DNA from: Shimia ponticola
GTDB taxonomy: Bacteria; Pseudomonadota; Alphaproteobacteria; Rhodobacterales; Rhodobacteraceae
Direction of reading: 5' to 3'
Assembly (NCBI RefSeq): GCF_007995215.1
Contig: NZ_VCDK01000005.1
Span: forward strand, 609,123 to 673,122
DNA: 64,000 nt
The position numbers and the translations under genes are program-made. This document shows, in pieces, positions 18,798 to 26,978 of this stretch (positions are counted from its first letter, which is position 1; each line of letters starts with the position of its first letter). The notes beneath the pieces are model-generated. The model made no database searches. It worked only from the letters and a program-made list of their open reading frames with translations, and was not told the origin of the DNA.

Positions 18798-19417
18798 TGA
18801 CCCGCCCGATCCTCTACTCCTTCCGTCGCTGCCCCTACGCCATGCGCGCGCGGCTTGCGGTGCAGAGCGCTGGCATTGAGGTGGAACTGCGCGAGATCGT
18901 GTTGCGGGACAAAGCGCCAGAGTTTCTCGCGGCCTCGCCCAAGGGGACTGTGCCTGTGTTGGTTGACGGGGGTGCCGTGATCGAGGAATCGCGCGATGTG
19001 ATGGTCTGGGCGCTGTCGCGGCATGATCCCGAGGGCTGGCTGGATATGCCCGCCGAAGGTCACGCGCTGATTGATCAGGCGGATGGGCCGTTCAAGCAGG
19101 CTTTGGATCGGACGAAGTATCACACCCGGTATGAAGACGCGGACCCGGAGGTGGAGCGGGCCACGGCGATGGCGTGGCTCGATACTCTGCGACCTGAGCC
19201 GTGGCTGTTTGGCGACCGACCGACGATGGCGGACATGGCGATCCTGCCGTTCGTGCGGCAGTTCGCCATGATCGACAAAGCGCGTTTTGATGTTGAGGCG
19301 AGTGGTTTGGTCAGTGACTGGTTGGAGCGGTTTCTTGGTTCTGACCGCTTTGCCGCGATTATGCCAAAACTACCAAAATGGCAGGCGGGTGATGCGGTAA
19401 CGGTGTTTCCCTTTTAG
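18797..19417 (+). CDS. Glutathione S-transferase family protein
   Basis: A 206-residue GST-fold protein. The thioredoxin-like N-terminal domain begins ILYSFRRCPYAMRARLA, with Cys12 in a CPYA motif as in omega/glutaredoxin-like GSTs, and has the SPKGTVPVLV cis-Pro region and EESRDVM glutathione-binding segment. The all-helical second domain includes FGDRPTMADMAILPFVRQ. The Cys suggests thiol transferase or deglutathionylation chemistry rather than classical conjugation. The ATG at 18797 overlaps the mtaB TGA by one base; a TTG one codon earlier is less likely. Confidence 0.88.
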   Translation: MTRPILYSFRRCPYAMRARLAVQSAGIEVELREIVLRDKAPEFLAASPKGTVPVLVDGGAVIEESRDVMVWALSRHDPEGWLDMPAEGHALIDQADGPFKQALDRTKYHTRYEDADPEVERATAMAWLDTLRPEPWLFGDRPTMADMAILPFVRQFAMIDKARFDVEASGLVSDWLERFLGSDRFAAIMPKLPKWQAGDAVTVFPF

Positions 19418-19439
19418 TCCGTCGGTTGACTATGGTTTC

Positions 19440-19518
19440 GCCCGGCGGCACCGCCGGGCAGCCCCCGACCGCCCCACGGGCGGGGGCTTCACCCCCACCC
19501 TCGGTCGGGGTCGGCCCT
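19440..19518. repeat. GC-rich palindrome cluster after the GST gene
   Basis: Several nested inverted repeats follow each other: CCCGGCGG with CCGCCGGG, a GCCCCCG/CGGGGGC stem, and a later CCCTCGGTCGGGG stretch. They lie between the convergent GST and phhB genes. The pattern resembles GC-rich intergenic palindromes seen repeatedly in Rhodobacterales and may serve as a bidirectional terminator. Confidence 0.5.
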
Positions 19519-19555
19519 CTTCAATAGCGATCCACCCAGTTTACTTGCTAGCCAA

Positions 19556-19849
19556 CTACTCAGCCGCCTTATCCATGGCCGTCGCCAATTTCACATCCAG
19601 TTCCGTCAGTCCGCCTGCATCATGCGTGGTCAGCACGACGTTCACACGCTTGTAGACGTTGAACCACTCCGGGTGGTGGTTCATCTTTTCGGCCACAATC
19701 GCCATCTGGGCCATCCAGCCAAACGCTTCGACAAAATTGCCGAACTCAAAGGTCTTGATGATCGCATCGCGCCCTTCATCCGTGGACCAGCCATTGGCCA
19801 ATAGCGGCGCGAGCGCCTCGGTGCGGGCGTCGCCCTCTAGCTTGCTCAT
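19556..19849 (-). CDS. phhB: 4a-hydroxytetrahydrobiopterin dehydratase (pterin-4a-carbinolamine dehydratase)
   Basis: A 97-residue protein with the PCD signature [14 protein letters not shown] in the second half. The enzyme dehydrates 4a-hydroxytetrahydropterin to quinonoid dihydropterin, recycling the cofactor of phenylalanine hydroxylase. No phenylalanine hydroxylase gene is nearby. In bacteria that lack the hydroxylase, PCD proteins have also been connected to molybdopterin and other pterin metabolism. Its ATG overlaps the stop of the acyltransferase gene by four bases, so it is the last gene of a minus-strand operon. Confidence 0.94.
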   Translation of the reverse strand: MSKLEGDARTEALAPLLANGWSTDEGRDAIIKTFEFGNFVEAFGWMAQMAIVAEKMNHHPEWFNVYKRVNVVLTTHDAGGLTELDVKLATAMDKAAE

Positions 19850-21075
19850 TGCTGTTCCTCCACATGGGTTTTCTTGAACGGACCGTAGGAGGTGAGGATT
19901 TCGTTTTCCTCGTCCACGGCGGCGCGCTCGCCTTCTAGGTATTGCTCAATCGCGTCGCGGAAACCCGGGTCGCCGACCCAATGCAATGAATGGCAGGTCA
20001 CGGGCAGGTATCCGCGGGCCAATTTGTGGGTGCCCTGCGCGCCCGCCTCGACGCGGGTCATGCCGTTTTGGATCGCGTAGTCGATGGCCCGATAATAGCA
20101 GAGTTCGAAATGCAGGCAGGGGTGGTCCTCGACACAGCCCCAATAGCGCCCATAGAGTGTCTCTCGCCCGATAAAGTTCAGAGCTCCGGCCACATAGGCC
20201 CCGTCGCGTTCAGCCAGGACCAGCAGCATATCATCGCGTAGCGTTTCTTGTGCGTGGTCAAAAAAGGCGCGGGTCAAATACGGCGTGCCCCATTTGCGCG
20301 CGCCCGTGTCCTGGTAAAACTGCCAAAAGGCATCCCAGTGATGCGGTTCGATGGCGTCGCCGGTCAGCGCGTGGATCGTGCCGCCAAAGTCCTGCGCCTG
20401 CGCCCGTTCCTTGCGGATGTTCTTGCGTTTGCGCGAGTTCAGAGAGGCGAGAAAGCCGTCAAAGTCCGGGTAGCTATCATTGACCCAGTGGAACTGCTGA
20501 GAGGCGCGGGGCAAGAGGCCCATGGCCTTGCCAGAGGCAACCTCGTCCTCGGTGCAAAAAGTGATGTGCAGCGATGACAGTTGATTGTTGGCCGCGATCT
20601 GCACCGCGCCTTGGACCAGCGCGGCTTGACCCACGTCCTCAAACCCCGGACGCACCAAGAGGCGGCGGCCTGTCGCCGGAGTATGCGGCACCGCCATTTG
20701 CAGTTTCGGGTAATAGCGCCCGCCCGCGCGTTCGTAGGCATGGGCCCAATTGTGGTCGAAGATGTATTCGCCCTGACTGTGGGATTTCGCATAGAGCGGT
20801 GCAACGCCGATGGTTTGCCCGTTGACCACGGCTTGCAGATATTGAGGTTGCCAGCCTGTGCCGGTCCCTACGGAATTACTGTCTTCGAGAGCTTTCAGAA
20901 ACCGGTGCGTTGTGAACGGGTCCATGGGGCGGCCATCTGCGGCCTCGGGCGCTGCGCACGCGTCCCAGTCCTCTGCGGTGATCTGAGACAGAGACGTCAG
21001 GACCCGCACTTCGACCGGGGTCTCGTTCTGCGGTTCAGGCGTCGGATCAGGTTGCGGATTGGCCATGGTTGGCAT
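19846..21075 (-). CDS. FemAB-like GNAT acyltransferase (DUF482 family)
   Basis: A 409-residue cytoplasmic protein of the peptidogalycan-biosynthesis/GNAT-like family. Landmarks are WDACAAPE near the start, [12 protein letters not shown], the [13 protein letters not shown] basic helix, [32 protein letters not shown] and [16 protein letters not shown]. These match the DUF482 family found widely in proteobacteria, which has two GNAT halves as in FemAB aminoacyl transferases. The substrate is unknown. An in-frame ATG three codons in is an equal start candidate. It lies 21 bases behind the GDPD gene and overlaps phhB. Confidence 0.86.
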   Translation of the reverse strand: MPTMANPQPDPTPEPQNETPVEVRVLTSLSQITAEDWDACAAPEAADGRPMDPFTTHRFLKALEDSNSVGTGTGWQPQYLQAVVNGQTIGVAPLYAKSHSQGEYIFDHNWAHAYERAGGRYYPKLQMAVPHTPATGRRLLVRPGFEDVGQAALVQGAVQIAANNQLSSLHITFCTEDEVASGKAMGLLPRASQQFHWVNDSYPDFDGFLASLNSRKRKNIRKERAQAQDFGGTIHALTGDAIEPHHWDAFWQFYQDTGARKWGTPYLTRAFFDHAQETLRDDMLLVLAERDGAYVAGALNFIGRETLYGRYWGCVEDHPCLHFELCYYRAIDYAIQNGMTRVEAGAQGTHKLARGYLPVTCHSLHWVGDPGFRDAIEQYLEGERAAVDEENEILTSYGPFKKTHVEEQQ

Positions 21076-21096
21076 GTGGTGTGCGGCTTGGATGGG

Positions 21097-21849
21097 TCAA
21101 GCGGGCAGGTAGCCTTCAAAGGTAATCTGGTCTGCCACCTCCAAGGCGTCATCGGCTGCCTTTGGTGACCGGATTGTCCAGCAGAGCACGGGCGTGCCAA
21201 GCGCTTTGCGCGCCGCCACCTCCTGCGCGCCGAGATCCTTGGCATCATGGGAAATGAAACACGCGCCGATGCGGTCGTAATCAGGTATTTGTGCGAGTTC
21301 CTCCCGACGTTGCGCCGGGATCAGGGGCCATTCAGAGGCATCATAGCCGCAGGTTACCAACCCACGAGGGATGTCTGGCGCGAGGTCTGCCATGGCCTGC
21401 ATTGAGTGGGGATTGAAGCTCATGACGGCTACCGGCCCACGGTAGTCCGCAAGATTGCGCGCCACCATGTATTCCAATGGGCCGACATTTGGCCCCATAG
21501 CTCCGTCCTGATCCTTGATCTCGATCACCAGTGGCACCTGACCGTCGATCAGTGACAGCACCTCTGGCAGTTTCGGCGCGCCTGTCGGGCCGCCCAGAAG
21601 GCCAATGGCATCAAGCTCGTCCGCCGTTGTGGTTTGTACCGTGCCCTTCGCGCCCGTCAGTCGCGTCAGACCGTAGTCGTGAAACACCATGGCGTGGCCA
21701 TCGGCGCTGCGCTGGACATCGATTTCGATGCCAAAGCCTGCGTCGATGGCGGCCATGATTGCTTCGCGGCTGTTTTCCGGGCGTCCGGGTCCGTGCAAGC
21801 CCCGGTGCGCAAAAGGACGATCCAGAAATCCGGAAGGAAGCCCGGTCAT
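21097..21849 (-). CDS. Glycerophosphodiester phosphodiesterase family protein
   Basis: A 250-residue TIM-barrel phosphodiesterase. The N-terminal FAHRGLHGPGRPENS has the catalytic His and Arg-Gly, followed by GFGIEIDVQRSADG (metal-binding Glu and Asp), and VFHDYGLTRLTG with the second catalytic His. VIEIKDQDG supplies another metal ligand. It should release glycerol-3-phosphate from glycerophosphodiesters. There is no signal peptide, so it acts in the cytoplasm. Its ATG overlaps the stop of ridA by four bases. Confidence 0.92.
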   Translation of the reverse strand: MTGLPSGFLDRPFAHRGLHGPGRPENSREAIMAAIDAGFGIEIDVQRSADGHAMVFHDYGLTRLTGAKGTVQTTTADELDAIGLLGGPTGAPKLPEVLSLIDGQVPLVIEIKDQDGAMGPNVGPLEYMVARNLADYRGPVAVMSFNPHSMQAMADLAPDIPRGLVTCGYDASEWPLIPAQRREELAQIPDYDRIGACFISHDAKDLGAQEVAARKALGTPVLCWTIRSPKAADDALEVADQITFEGYLPA

Positions 21850-22310
21850 TTGATCTGAAAGATGCCTTCGATTTCCACGGCCACACCAAAGGGCAGGGAA
21901 GCGGCGCTGACAGCACTGCGCGTGTGTGCGCCCGCGTCGCCCAAGGCTTCGACGAGGAAATCCGATGCGCCGTTGATGACCTTGGGCTGATCGGGATAAT
22001 CGGCGGTCGAATTCACGAAGCCGGTCAATTTGATGACCCGGACGAGGCGGTCGAGATCGCCTTCACAGGCTTTTCTGACCTGCGCCAAAAGGTTGATCGC
22101 GCAGGCGCGCGCGGCATTCGCTCCTTGTTCTGTCGCAAGGTCTTCGCCCAGCTTGCCAGTGATAAACCCGCCATCGGTCGAAGGCAGCTGACCGGAGACA
22201 TACACAATGTCGCCGACGACCATGTAAGGCACGTAGTTGGCGGCGGGTGCGGCCGCGTCGGGCAATGTCACGCCGAGTTCAGCAAGGCGCGTTTCAAATT
22301 GGCCGGACAT
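21846..22310 (-). CDS. RidA family (YjgF/YER057c/UK114) protein
   Basis: A 154-residue member of the RidA superfamily, in the longer subgroup often annotated as endoribonuclease L-PSP. It starts FETRLAELGVTLPDAAAP and contains VVGDIVYVSGQLPS. RidA itself hydrolyses reactive 2-aminoacrylate released by PLP enzymes, but many subfamilies lack this activity. An open frame extends upstream to 22361, yet the ATG at 22310 with AGGAGATCC just before it fits best. It sits 86 bases behind the secretion adaptor gene and overlaps the GDPD gene. Confidence 0.9.
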   Translation of the reverse strand: MSGQFETRLAELGVTLPDAAAPAANYVPYMVVGDIVYVSGQLPSTDGGFITGKLGEDLATEQGANAARACAINLLAQVRKACEGDLDRLVRVIKLTGFVNSTADYPDQPKVINGASDFLVEALGDAGAHTRSAVSAASLPFGVAVEIEGIFQIK

Positions 22311-22396
22311 AGGATCTCCTGTCAGTTTGTTTTGCGCAGACCTTACCCGGGCCATCCGCAAACAAAAGCGGAAAAGCGGCGTCAGGTTGATCCTGC

Positions 22397-23695
22397 TCAG
22401 GTTTCGCGGAAGGCGCGGGTGAAATAGTCGGTCAGCGGTTTCACAAGATATCCCAGCGGCGTCCGGTCATCGGTCCGAATAAAGCTTTCTACTGGCATCC
22501 CCGGCAACAAGGCGCTTCCTTCTGGCAGGCGGTCAATTTCGCCTTCATTCAGGAGGATTTCGGTGCGGTAAAAGCTCAGCTGGCTGGCCTGGTCCTCAAA
22601 TGCGTCTGCGGACACCTGCACGACGCGGCCAAACAGTTCTGGCGTCTGCCGCTGGTCAAGCGCAGCAAAGCGCAAACTGACCTCCTGCCCGACGCCCACC
22701 TGATCAATATCGGTTGGTTCGACACGGGCAGTGATGATCAGCGGGCGATCCTGTGGCACGATAAACAGCAGCGGATCGGCAGGGCGAATGACTGACCTTT
22801 CGGCAAAGACCGACAACCCGTACACCACACCAGAGACCGGCGCCGTGATATCAAGACGCGCCAATTGCTCGCTCAGGCTGCGGCGGCGCTCTTCAAACTC
22901 AAGCTCGCGGAATTGAATGTCGCGCAACTGGCTGATCGCTTCCTCGCGACGGCGGCTATCCAGTTTGAGAATTTCGATCTGGATTTCGGTGGCCCGCCCT
23001 TCGGCTTGGGCGCGCGTGGCCGTCAGTTCGCCGACCGTTCCCAGCAATTCGGCCTCGGTCCGTTGAAGCGCAAGGACACGTCCGATCTGCGCCAATCCTC
23101 GTTCCAGCAGGCTTTGCTGACCTTCCAGTTCCTCTTCGATCAGGACAAGCTGGCTTTGCAGCGCCTCTAGTTGCGCGTCGATCCCCTTGATCTGATCTGT
23201 GATCTGACCGGCCCGTTTGCCCAACTGCTCCTTTTCACGCGCAATCGAGTCATTGCGGGCCGCAAAGAGCCGTTTTTGACCTTCGACGATATCCTCAATG
23301 GCGGGACGGTCCAATTGCGCCAGAAGACGGTCATCAAAGCTGATGGCCTCGGCCTGATCACGCTCCGCTTCAAGCCGACCGCGACGCGCCATGGATTCGT
23401 ACCATTGGCCTTCGATGATCGCGAGTTCAGAAGCAATGAGAGTCGAGTCGAGCCGGAGCAAGACTTCTCCTGCTTCAACCGTGTCGCCTTCGTCCACACT
23501 GATCTCGCGGACAACACCACCGTCGGGATGCTGTACTACCTGTCGGTTGCGGTCGACTTCGATGCGCCCACTGGCCACGACAGCCCCTGAGATTTCGGCG
23601 CGGACGGCCCACGTGCCGAAACCGCCCACGAGCACCAGAAGGGCCAAGAGGCCGATGATCATGGGTCGCTTGGCTGAGTAGTTCACATCGCTCAT
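22397..23695 (-). CDS. Type I secretion periplasmic adaptor (HlyD family)
   Basis: A 432-residue membrane fusion protein. One membrane helix at about residues 12-30 is followed by a lipoyl-like segment ([21 protein letters not shown]), a long alpha-helical hairpin of about 200 residues rich in Glu, Gln, Leu and Arg, the closing lipoyl half ([15 protein letters not shown]) and a beta-barrel domain ending [25 protein letters not shown]. This is the PrsE/PrtE layout. It bridges the ABC protein in the inner membrane to an outer-membrane channel. Its ATG overlaps the stop of the ABC gene by four bases. No TolC gene is in the window. Confidence 0.93.
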   Translation of the reverse strand: MSDVNYSAKRPMIIGLLALLVLVGGFGTWAVRAEISGAVVASGRIEVDRNRQVVQHPDGGVVREISVDEGDTVEAGEVLLRLDSTLIASELAIIEGQWYESMARRGRLEAERDQAEAISFDDRLLAQLDRPAIEDIVEGQKRLFAARNDSIAREKEQLGKRAGQITDQIKGIDAQLEALQSQLVLIEEELEGQQSLLERGLAQIGRVLALQRTEAELLGTVGELTATRAQAEGRATEIQIEILKLDSRRREEAISQLRDIQFRELEFEERRRSLSEQLARLDITAPVSGVVYGLSVFAERSVIRPADPLLFIVPQDRPLIITARVEPTDIDQVGVGQEVSLRFAALDQRQTPELFGRVVQVSADAFEDQASQLSFYRTEILLNEGEIDRLPEGSALLPGMPVESFIRTDDRTPLGYLVKPLTDYFTRAFRET

Positions 23696-25434
23696 GATAC
23701 GCCTGCTCCGGCTGATCCCGAGTTGCGGATTTGCTGGTGGTTCTGGACGACCTCGCGCAGGACCTCTTCCTTAGGACCAAACGCTTTGCGCTGACCGTTT
23801 TCGAGCATCAACAGCACATCACATTCCTGAATGGCCGCTGGGCGGTGTGCCATGATCATCACTGCCTTTCCGTTGGCTTTATAGTCGCGAATGGCTTGGT
23901 TCAGGGCGTTGCTGCCCTCGTTGTCGAGGTTGGAATTTGGTTCATCCAGAACCAGAAGAACAGGATCGCCATACATCGCCCGAGCCAGACCGATCCGCTG
24001 GATTTGCCCACCGGACAGTCGGCCCCCGATGGCCGAGACGCGGGTGTCGTAGCCCTCTGGCAATTGCAGGATCATGTCATGGGCCGCCGCGCGCTTGGCC
24101 GCTTCGTGAACTTTTTCGGCATCCGGTTGCAGCGACATGCGCGCGATGTTTTCGGCGATGGTGCCGTCAAAGAGCTGAACACGCTGTGGCAGATACCCGA
24201 TCAAACCCCCAAGGACATCCGGCTCGTAATTGTCCAAGGACGCGCCATCGAGCCTGATCTTGCCCCCGGCAGGGCGCCAGACACCAGTTACCGCGCGGGC
24301 CAGTGTCGACTTGCCGGCTCCTGACGGCCCGATGACGCCGCAGGCCTGACCTGGCATGACAGTGAAGGACACCATCCGCAGCGCGGCTTGCTGATCACCG
24401 GGCGGGACAACAGTTGCTTGCTGCACGTCCAGCCGTGCCGCGGGATGCGGAAGAGGGGTGCGTTGCTGTTCCGTGCCGACTTCGCTCAGCAGAACCGCCA
24501 GCTTTTGCCAGCCTTCGCGCGACCGCTGCACGATGGGCCATTGACCGATTAGCTGCTCGATAGGCTGAAGTGCCCGGCCCAACAGGATGGACCCGGCAAT
24601 CATCGCACCGGCTGTCAGTTCATTTTGCAGCACAAGGTAGGCCCCAAGGCCAAGCATGGCCGATTGCAGGAACAGGCGCAGGGACTTGGTCATCGACTGG
24701 AACGTACCGCCGACATCATTGGCTGTCATGCCCTGATCAAGACTATGATCGCGGGCAATTTTCCAACGTTGGAACGTCGCGCCGCGCATGCCCAAGGCCT
24801 GCACCATCTCTGCTTCTGTGCGCATCTGTTCGCCAAGCACCTCGGCGCGCAGGGTGGCACCGGTCGCTTGCCGAAGCGGATTGCGCGTCAGGAACTGGTT
24901 GGCCAACGTGACACAGATCAACAGCGCGCCGCCTGCAAGCGCCAAGTGCCCAAGCCACGGGTGGAAGATGTAAATGCCGACCAGAAAGACTGGCGTCCAC
25001 GGAATGTCGAACATCGCCATCAGGGCTGGGGAGGCGATGAATTTCTGCACAGCCTCTAGGTCGCGCAGGCCTGTCGCCTTCTCCGGGTTCGGATCAACTG
25101 CCGAGCGCCGCAGAACAGCGGAAAAGACACGATGGTCGAGCGAGGATTGAAACCGCGCTGCGACACGCGCCATCACCCGGCCCCGAGCGTAATCCAGAAC
25201 GCCCATGATCCCGTAGAGAAAGACCACCAGAACCGACAGCGCGATGAGCGTTTCTTCGGACCGTGATCCAAGCACACGATCATAGACCTGAAGCATGTAA
25301 ATCGGCCCGGTCAGCATCAGCAGGTTCGCAAAAAAGCTGAACATCGCGACGAACCAGTACAGGTTTCGCGACTGCGCCCGTGCCTTTCGAAGCTCTGCCT
25401 GCCCGGCAGAGGTGTCACCGACCTGATTGCGCAT
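23692..25434 (-). CDS. Type I secretion system permease/ATPase (PrtD family)
   Basis: A 580-residue ABC exporter half-transporter. The N-terminal membrane domain has about six helices, beginning [19 protein letters not shown]. The ATPase domain shows Walker A GPSGAGKS, signature [14 protein letters not shown] and Walker [14 protein letters not shown]. It lacks a C39 peptidase domain, so substrates should carry an uncleaved C-terminal signal, such as RTX proteins. It is the first gene of a minus-strand operon. No RTX protein gene with GGxGxD repeats is seen nearby, so the cargo is elsewhere. Confidence 0.94.
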   Translation of the reverse strand: MRNQVGDTSAGQAELRKARAQSRNLYWFVAMFSFFANLLMLTGPIYMLQVYDRVLGSRSEETLIALSVLVVFLYGIMGVLDYARGRVMARVAARFQSSLDHRVFSAVLRRSAVDPNPEKATGLRDLEAVQKFIASPALMAMFDIPWTPVFLVGIYIFHPWLGHLALAGGALLICVTLANQFLTRNPLRQATGATLRAEVLGEQMRTEAEMVQALGMRGATFQRWKIARDHSLDQGMTANDVGGTFQSMTKSLRLFLQSAMLGLGAYLVLQNELTAGAMIAGSILLGRALQPIEQLIGQWPIVQRSREGWQKLAVLLSEVGTEQQRTPLPHPAARLDVQQATVVPPGDQQAALRMVSFTVMPGQACGVIGPSGAGKSTLARAVTGVWRPAGGKIRLDGASLDNYEPDVLGGLIGYLPQRVQLFDGTIAENIARMSLQPDAEKVHEAAKRAAAHDMILQLPEGYDTRVSAIGGRLSGGQIQRIGLARAMYGDPVLLVLDEPNSNLDNEGSNALNQAIRDYKANGKAVMIMAHRPAAIQECDVLLMLENGQRKAFGPKEEVLREVVQNHQQIRNSGSAGAGVS

Positions 25435-25588
25435 AATGAAGCGGCCTATCCTGTTTCGGGGGGTCGCAGCCCCCGTTAATAAGTGTTATTCCGGTGGCAC
25501 ACATTAATGACACCGACGTGTTTACATCTATATTTTTGTTAATGACTGATTATCTGACGTTTTCTCAAGACCACAATCGAGACTTTTG

Positions 25589-26356
25589 ATGCCCACCTCC
25601 TCTGAACTTTTGACCGTGGCCAAGCGCGCGGCTGCCGTCATGGCTGTCGTTGCCGTGGCGGGGTGCGCCGCGACGCCCGAAGGGGTGGATATCCACGACC
25701 CTTATGAAGCGTCAAACCGTGAGGCGCATGCGTTCAATAAAAAGATCGACCGGGGAGCGCTGCGGCCTGCGGGCAATGTCTATGGGGCATTGGTGCCTGA
25801 TCCGATTGATCAGGGCGTTCAAAACTTTGCCGATAACCTCGGCGAGCCGCAGAACGTGCTCAATTACACGCTTCAGGGAAATCTGCCGGATGCGGTTGAA
25901 CATTCCCTGCGGTTCCTCGTGAACACGACGGCAGGGGTCTTTGGCCTGTTTGACGTCGCCAGTGCGATTGGCTTTGCCGAGGATGATACCGACTTTGGCG
26001 AAACCCTGCATGTGTGGGGCGTGCAAGAGGGTGCATATCTGGAAGTGGCCTTCCTTGGGCCCACAAACGAGCGGGACCTTGCCGGTACATTTGTCGACAT
26101 GTTTACCGATCCCGTCAGTTTTGTAGTGAGGTACCCGGAAAAGGGATACGTCACCGCTGCCAAGGTTGGTGGTGTTCTTGATCAACGTTACGAGTTCGGT
26201 GAGACGGTGGATTCCATCCTCTATGACAGCGCCGATAGCTATGCACAGTTGCGCCTTCTGTCGGTGCAAAACCGCCGGTTCGAACTGGGACAGGCGGCGA
26301 CGACCGCGACAGCAGCGGGTGAAGAGGATTTGTATGATGACTCCTATTTTGAATAA
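25589..26356 (+). CDS. mlaA: MlaA family outer-membrane lipoprotein (VacJ)
   Basis: A 255-residue lipoprotein. The signal sequence ends in the lipobox VAGC, with Cys near residue 25. Family motifs follow: DPYEASNREAHAFNKKID, PVPDPIDQGVQNF-like GALVPDPIDQGVQNFADN, and LQGNLPDAVEHSLRFLVN. MlaA sits in the inner leaflet of the outer membrane next to porins and removes mislocalised phospholipids for retrograde transport. The ATG at 25589 is preferred to a TTG one codon upstream. It overlaps the mlaC start by 23 bases. MlaF, MlaE, MlaD and MlaB are not encoded nearby. Confidence 0.95.
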   Translation: MPTSSELLTVAKRAAAVMAVVAVAGCAATPEGVDIHDPYEASNREAHAFNKKIDRGALRPAGNVYGALVPDPIDQGVQNFADNLGEPQNVLNYTLQGNLPDAVEHSLRFLVNTTAGVFGLFDVASAIGFAEDDTDFGETLHVWGVQEGAYLEVAFLGPTNERDLAGTFVDMFTDPVSFVVRYPEKGYVTAAKVGGVLDQRYEFGETVDSILYDSADSYAQLRLLSVQNRRFELGQAATTATAAGEEDLYDDSYFE

Positions 26357-26945
26357 CCTGTCCCGGCGGACCGTCCTTGGCGGTCTCGGTGCCTCATTGG
26401 CCGTTCTGGCAACGCCAGTCTTGGCCCTGACCGATGCGCAGGCGCGATCGCTGGTAAATGGTCTGGTGAATGACGTGAACCGTGTGATCGCTTCCGGCAA
26501 ATCCGAAGGCGCCATGATCCGCGACTTCAAAGGTATCTTTGGGCGCTACGGCAATGTTCCGTTCATCGCGCAGTCGGCGCTGGGCCCAAAATCACGTGAG
26601 TTGTCGAACTCGGAACGCAGCGCCTATGTCGATGCGTTTGCGGATTACATGAGCCGCAAATACGGCAAGCGTTTCCGCGAATTCATCGGCGGACGGATCG
26701 AGGTGCAAGGCGCGCGCCCCGCGGGTCGCTTCTTCGAAGTGGACACGGTGGCGTTTCTGCGCGGAGAGAACCCCTTTGCGCTGACCTTTGTTGTGGCCGA
26801 ACGCGGTGGTGAACGCCGTTTCGTCAATATGTACATCGAAGGCGTCAATGTGCTCGCCTCCGAGCGTGTCGAAATTGGTGCGCTGCTTGATCGGAATGGC
26901 GGACAGGTGTCCGGCCTGATCAACGACCTCAAACGCCTCGGCTAA
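26334..26945 (+). CDS. mlaC: Phospholipid-binding protein MlaC family
   Basis: A 203-residue periplasmic protein of the MlaC/Ttg2D family. The N-terminus LSRRTVLGGLGASLAVLATPVLA looks like a signal peptide with a twin-arginine motif, so Tat export is possible. The mature domain has the MlaC core FKGIFGRYGNVPFIAQSALG and a late FVNMYIEGVNVLASERVEI stretch. It should ferry phospholipid between MlaA and an inner-membrane MlaFEDB complex. The frame extends upstream inside mlaA, but the ATG ATG pair at 26334/26337 starts a proper signal peptide. Confidence 0.88.
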   Translation: MMTPILNNLSRRTVLGGLGASLAVLATPVLALTDAQARSLVNGLVNDVNRVIASGKSEGAMIRDFKGIFGRYGNVPFIAQSALGPKSRELSNSERSAYVDAFADYMSRKYGKRFREFIGGRIEVQGARPAGRFFEVDTVAFLRGENPFALTFVVAERGGERRFVNMYIEGVNVLASERVEIGALLDRNGGQVSGLINDLKRLG

Positions 26946-26978
26946 ATGTGCTGAGGCATACGGGCTTGGGGCGGCCCA

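Noticed and set aside
22397..25434. Bacteriocin or RTX toxin gene served by the type I exporter
   Set aside because: No GGxGxD nonapeptide repeats in any frame near the exporter genes, and the ABC protein lacks a C39 peptidase domain.
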